A DNA stretch of 64,000 bases from contig CAMUMG010000001.1 in the NCBI GenBank assembly GCA_947089905.1, forward strand, positions 496,001 to 560,000. Direction: 5' to 3'. The DNA is from an uncultured Lachnospiraceae bacterium (lineage in GTDB: Bacteria > Bacillota > Clostridia > Lachnospirales > Lachnospiraceae). This document shows, one piece after another, positions 63,300 to 64,000 of the stretch. The stretch's first letter is position 1. Every line of letters begins with the position of its first letter. The notes beneath the pieces are model-generated. The model was not told where the DNA came from. It did not search any database and worked only from the letters and a program-made list of their open reading frames with translations. Both the position numbers and the translations under genes were made by a program.

Positions 63300-63974
63300 T
63301 TATCGATTCTCAATCTGCCAATCGATTGGTTCTATCCCATGTTCAGTAAGAAATTGATTTGTTTTACTAAACGGTTTACTTCCGAAAAATCCCAAAGTCG
63401 CAGAACGAGGACTTGGATGTGGTGCTTCTAAAATAAGATGTTTTGGATTTTTTAACATAGTCTTCTTCTTCTGAGCATTTCTTCCCCATAAAATGAAAAC
63501 AATCGGGCGATCCTGTTTACTTACTGCTTGAATTACTGCATCTGTAAATTGTTCCCATCCCTTTCCTTGATGAGAATTTGGATGATGAGCACGAACGGTC
63601 AATACTGTATTTAATAAAAATACTCCCTGTTCTGTCCATTTTTTTAGATAACCATTATTTGGGATGTAACATCCAAGATCTGTATGTAACTCCTGATAAA
63701 TATTGATCAATGAACCTGGAATTTCAACCTGTGGCTGAACAGAAAAGCATAATCCATGTGCTTGATTTTCTCCTGGATAAGGATCTTGACCTAAAATGAC
63801 AACTTTTACTTTACTAAGTGGAGTAAAATGAAATGCGTTAAACATATCATCTGCTGGAGGGAAAATTTTTTCTTTACTATACTCTTCTTTTACAAACTCA
63901 AATAGTTGTTGATAATAAGGTTTTTTAAACTCTTCTCCAACTGCATCTAGCCAATCATTTGTAATCATTCCCAT
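63300..63974 (-). CDS. ung: Uracil-DNA glycosylase
   Basis: 224 residues, typical size. Family 1 UDG motifs: VVILGQDPYPGENQAHGLCFS (catalytic Asp), LLNTVLTVRAHHPNSHQGKGWE and the leucine-loop region APHPSPRSATLGFFGSKPFS. It removes uracil from DNA. AGGAGG lies 11 nt before the ATG near the right edge; the gene is complete. Confidence 0.96.
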   Translation of the reverse strand: MGMITNDWLDAVGEEFKKPYYQQLFEFVKEEYSKEKIFPPADDMFNAFHFTPLSKVKVVILGQDPYPGENQAHGLCFSVQPQVEIPGSLINIYQELHTDLGCYIPNNGYLKKWTEQGVFLLNTVLTVRAHHPNSHQGKGWEQFTDAVIQAVSKQDRPIVFILWGRNAQKKKTMLKNPKHLILEAPHPSPRSATLGFFGSKPFSKTNQFLTEHGIEPIDWQIENR

Positions 63975-64000
63975 TTTCGTACTTTCCTCCTGATAAATTT

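Overview
This window is one contiguous piece of a low-GC, Gram-positive anaerobe chromosome, most likely a member of the Lachnospiraceae or a close Clostridia relative. Four things support that: AT-rich codon use with strong AGGAGG-type ribosome sites; the classical rimP-nusA-rnpM-rplGA-infB-rbfA-nrnA-truB-ribF order; a histidine cluster with short HisG plus HisZ; and anaerobe hallmarks (pyruvate formate-lyase and its activase, rubrerythrin, a flavodiiron protein, an acyl-CoA dehydratase activase). No prophage, insertion sequence or CRISPR array was seen.

Layout. (1) 1-2763: a CsbB-like polyprenyl-phosphate glycosyltransferase followed by a YfhO-family membrane protein that runs off the left edge. 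(2) 14748 leftwards to 3079: the rimP...ribF translation/RNA operon from a near-consensus promoter, extended by a MocR-type regulator and a Na+/phosphate cotransporter, ending in a hairpin terminator. (3) 23021 to 14888: hisZ-G-D-B-A-(HisF-like)HisIE from a fully consensus promoter, then a 40-residue membrane peptide, rubrerythrin and birA. (4) 26687 to 23126: two pseudouridine synthases, a HAD phosphatase, an unknown membrane protein and recU. (5) 31932 to 26832: two LytR-CpsA-Psr proteins, a small (p)ppGpp synthetase and an RsmF-type rRNA methyltransferase. (6) 41729 to 32076: polA, coaE, an FtsA-like ATPase with added beta-grasp-like domains, a WalJ/YycJ-type metallo-hydrolase, an ACT protein, a UPF0210 protein and PepD. 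(7) 42658-41869: tRNA-Leu(CAA) and an orphan zinc-finger anti-sigma-like protein. (8) 46193 to 42736: a pyruvate formate-lyase locus in which the glycyl-radical domain is a separate gene. (9) 46476-63974: mixed orientation: a second Na/Pi transporter, a phosphatase, the flavodiiron protein, the 1405-residue activase, an HD-GYP protein, an LD-carboxypeptidase, an OLD-family nuclease, a DUF1266-like lipoprotein, a Cys-rich unknown, a PLD-family enzyme and ung.

Most unusual features. The pyruvate formate-lyase is split into three clean genes: a 684-residue catalytic chain, a 73-residue paralogue that has lost the radical Gly, and a 78-residue glycyl-radical subunit. The MocR regulator carries Arg where the PLP-binding Lys is expected. 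The HisF-like domain fused to HisIE has lost its active-site motifs. HisB has an extra ~95-residue N-terminal segment. The FtsA-like protein carries beta-grasp-like repeats. IF2 has a 39-bp in-frame minisatellite. Two mRNA leaders (before the dehydratase activase and before the Cys-rich protein) show long, switch-like or pseudoknot-like complementarity next to the start codon. All functional names are read from motifs by eye; no database search was run.
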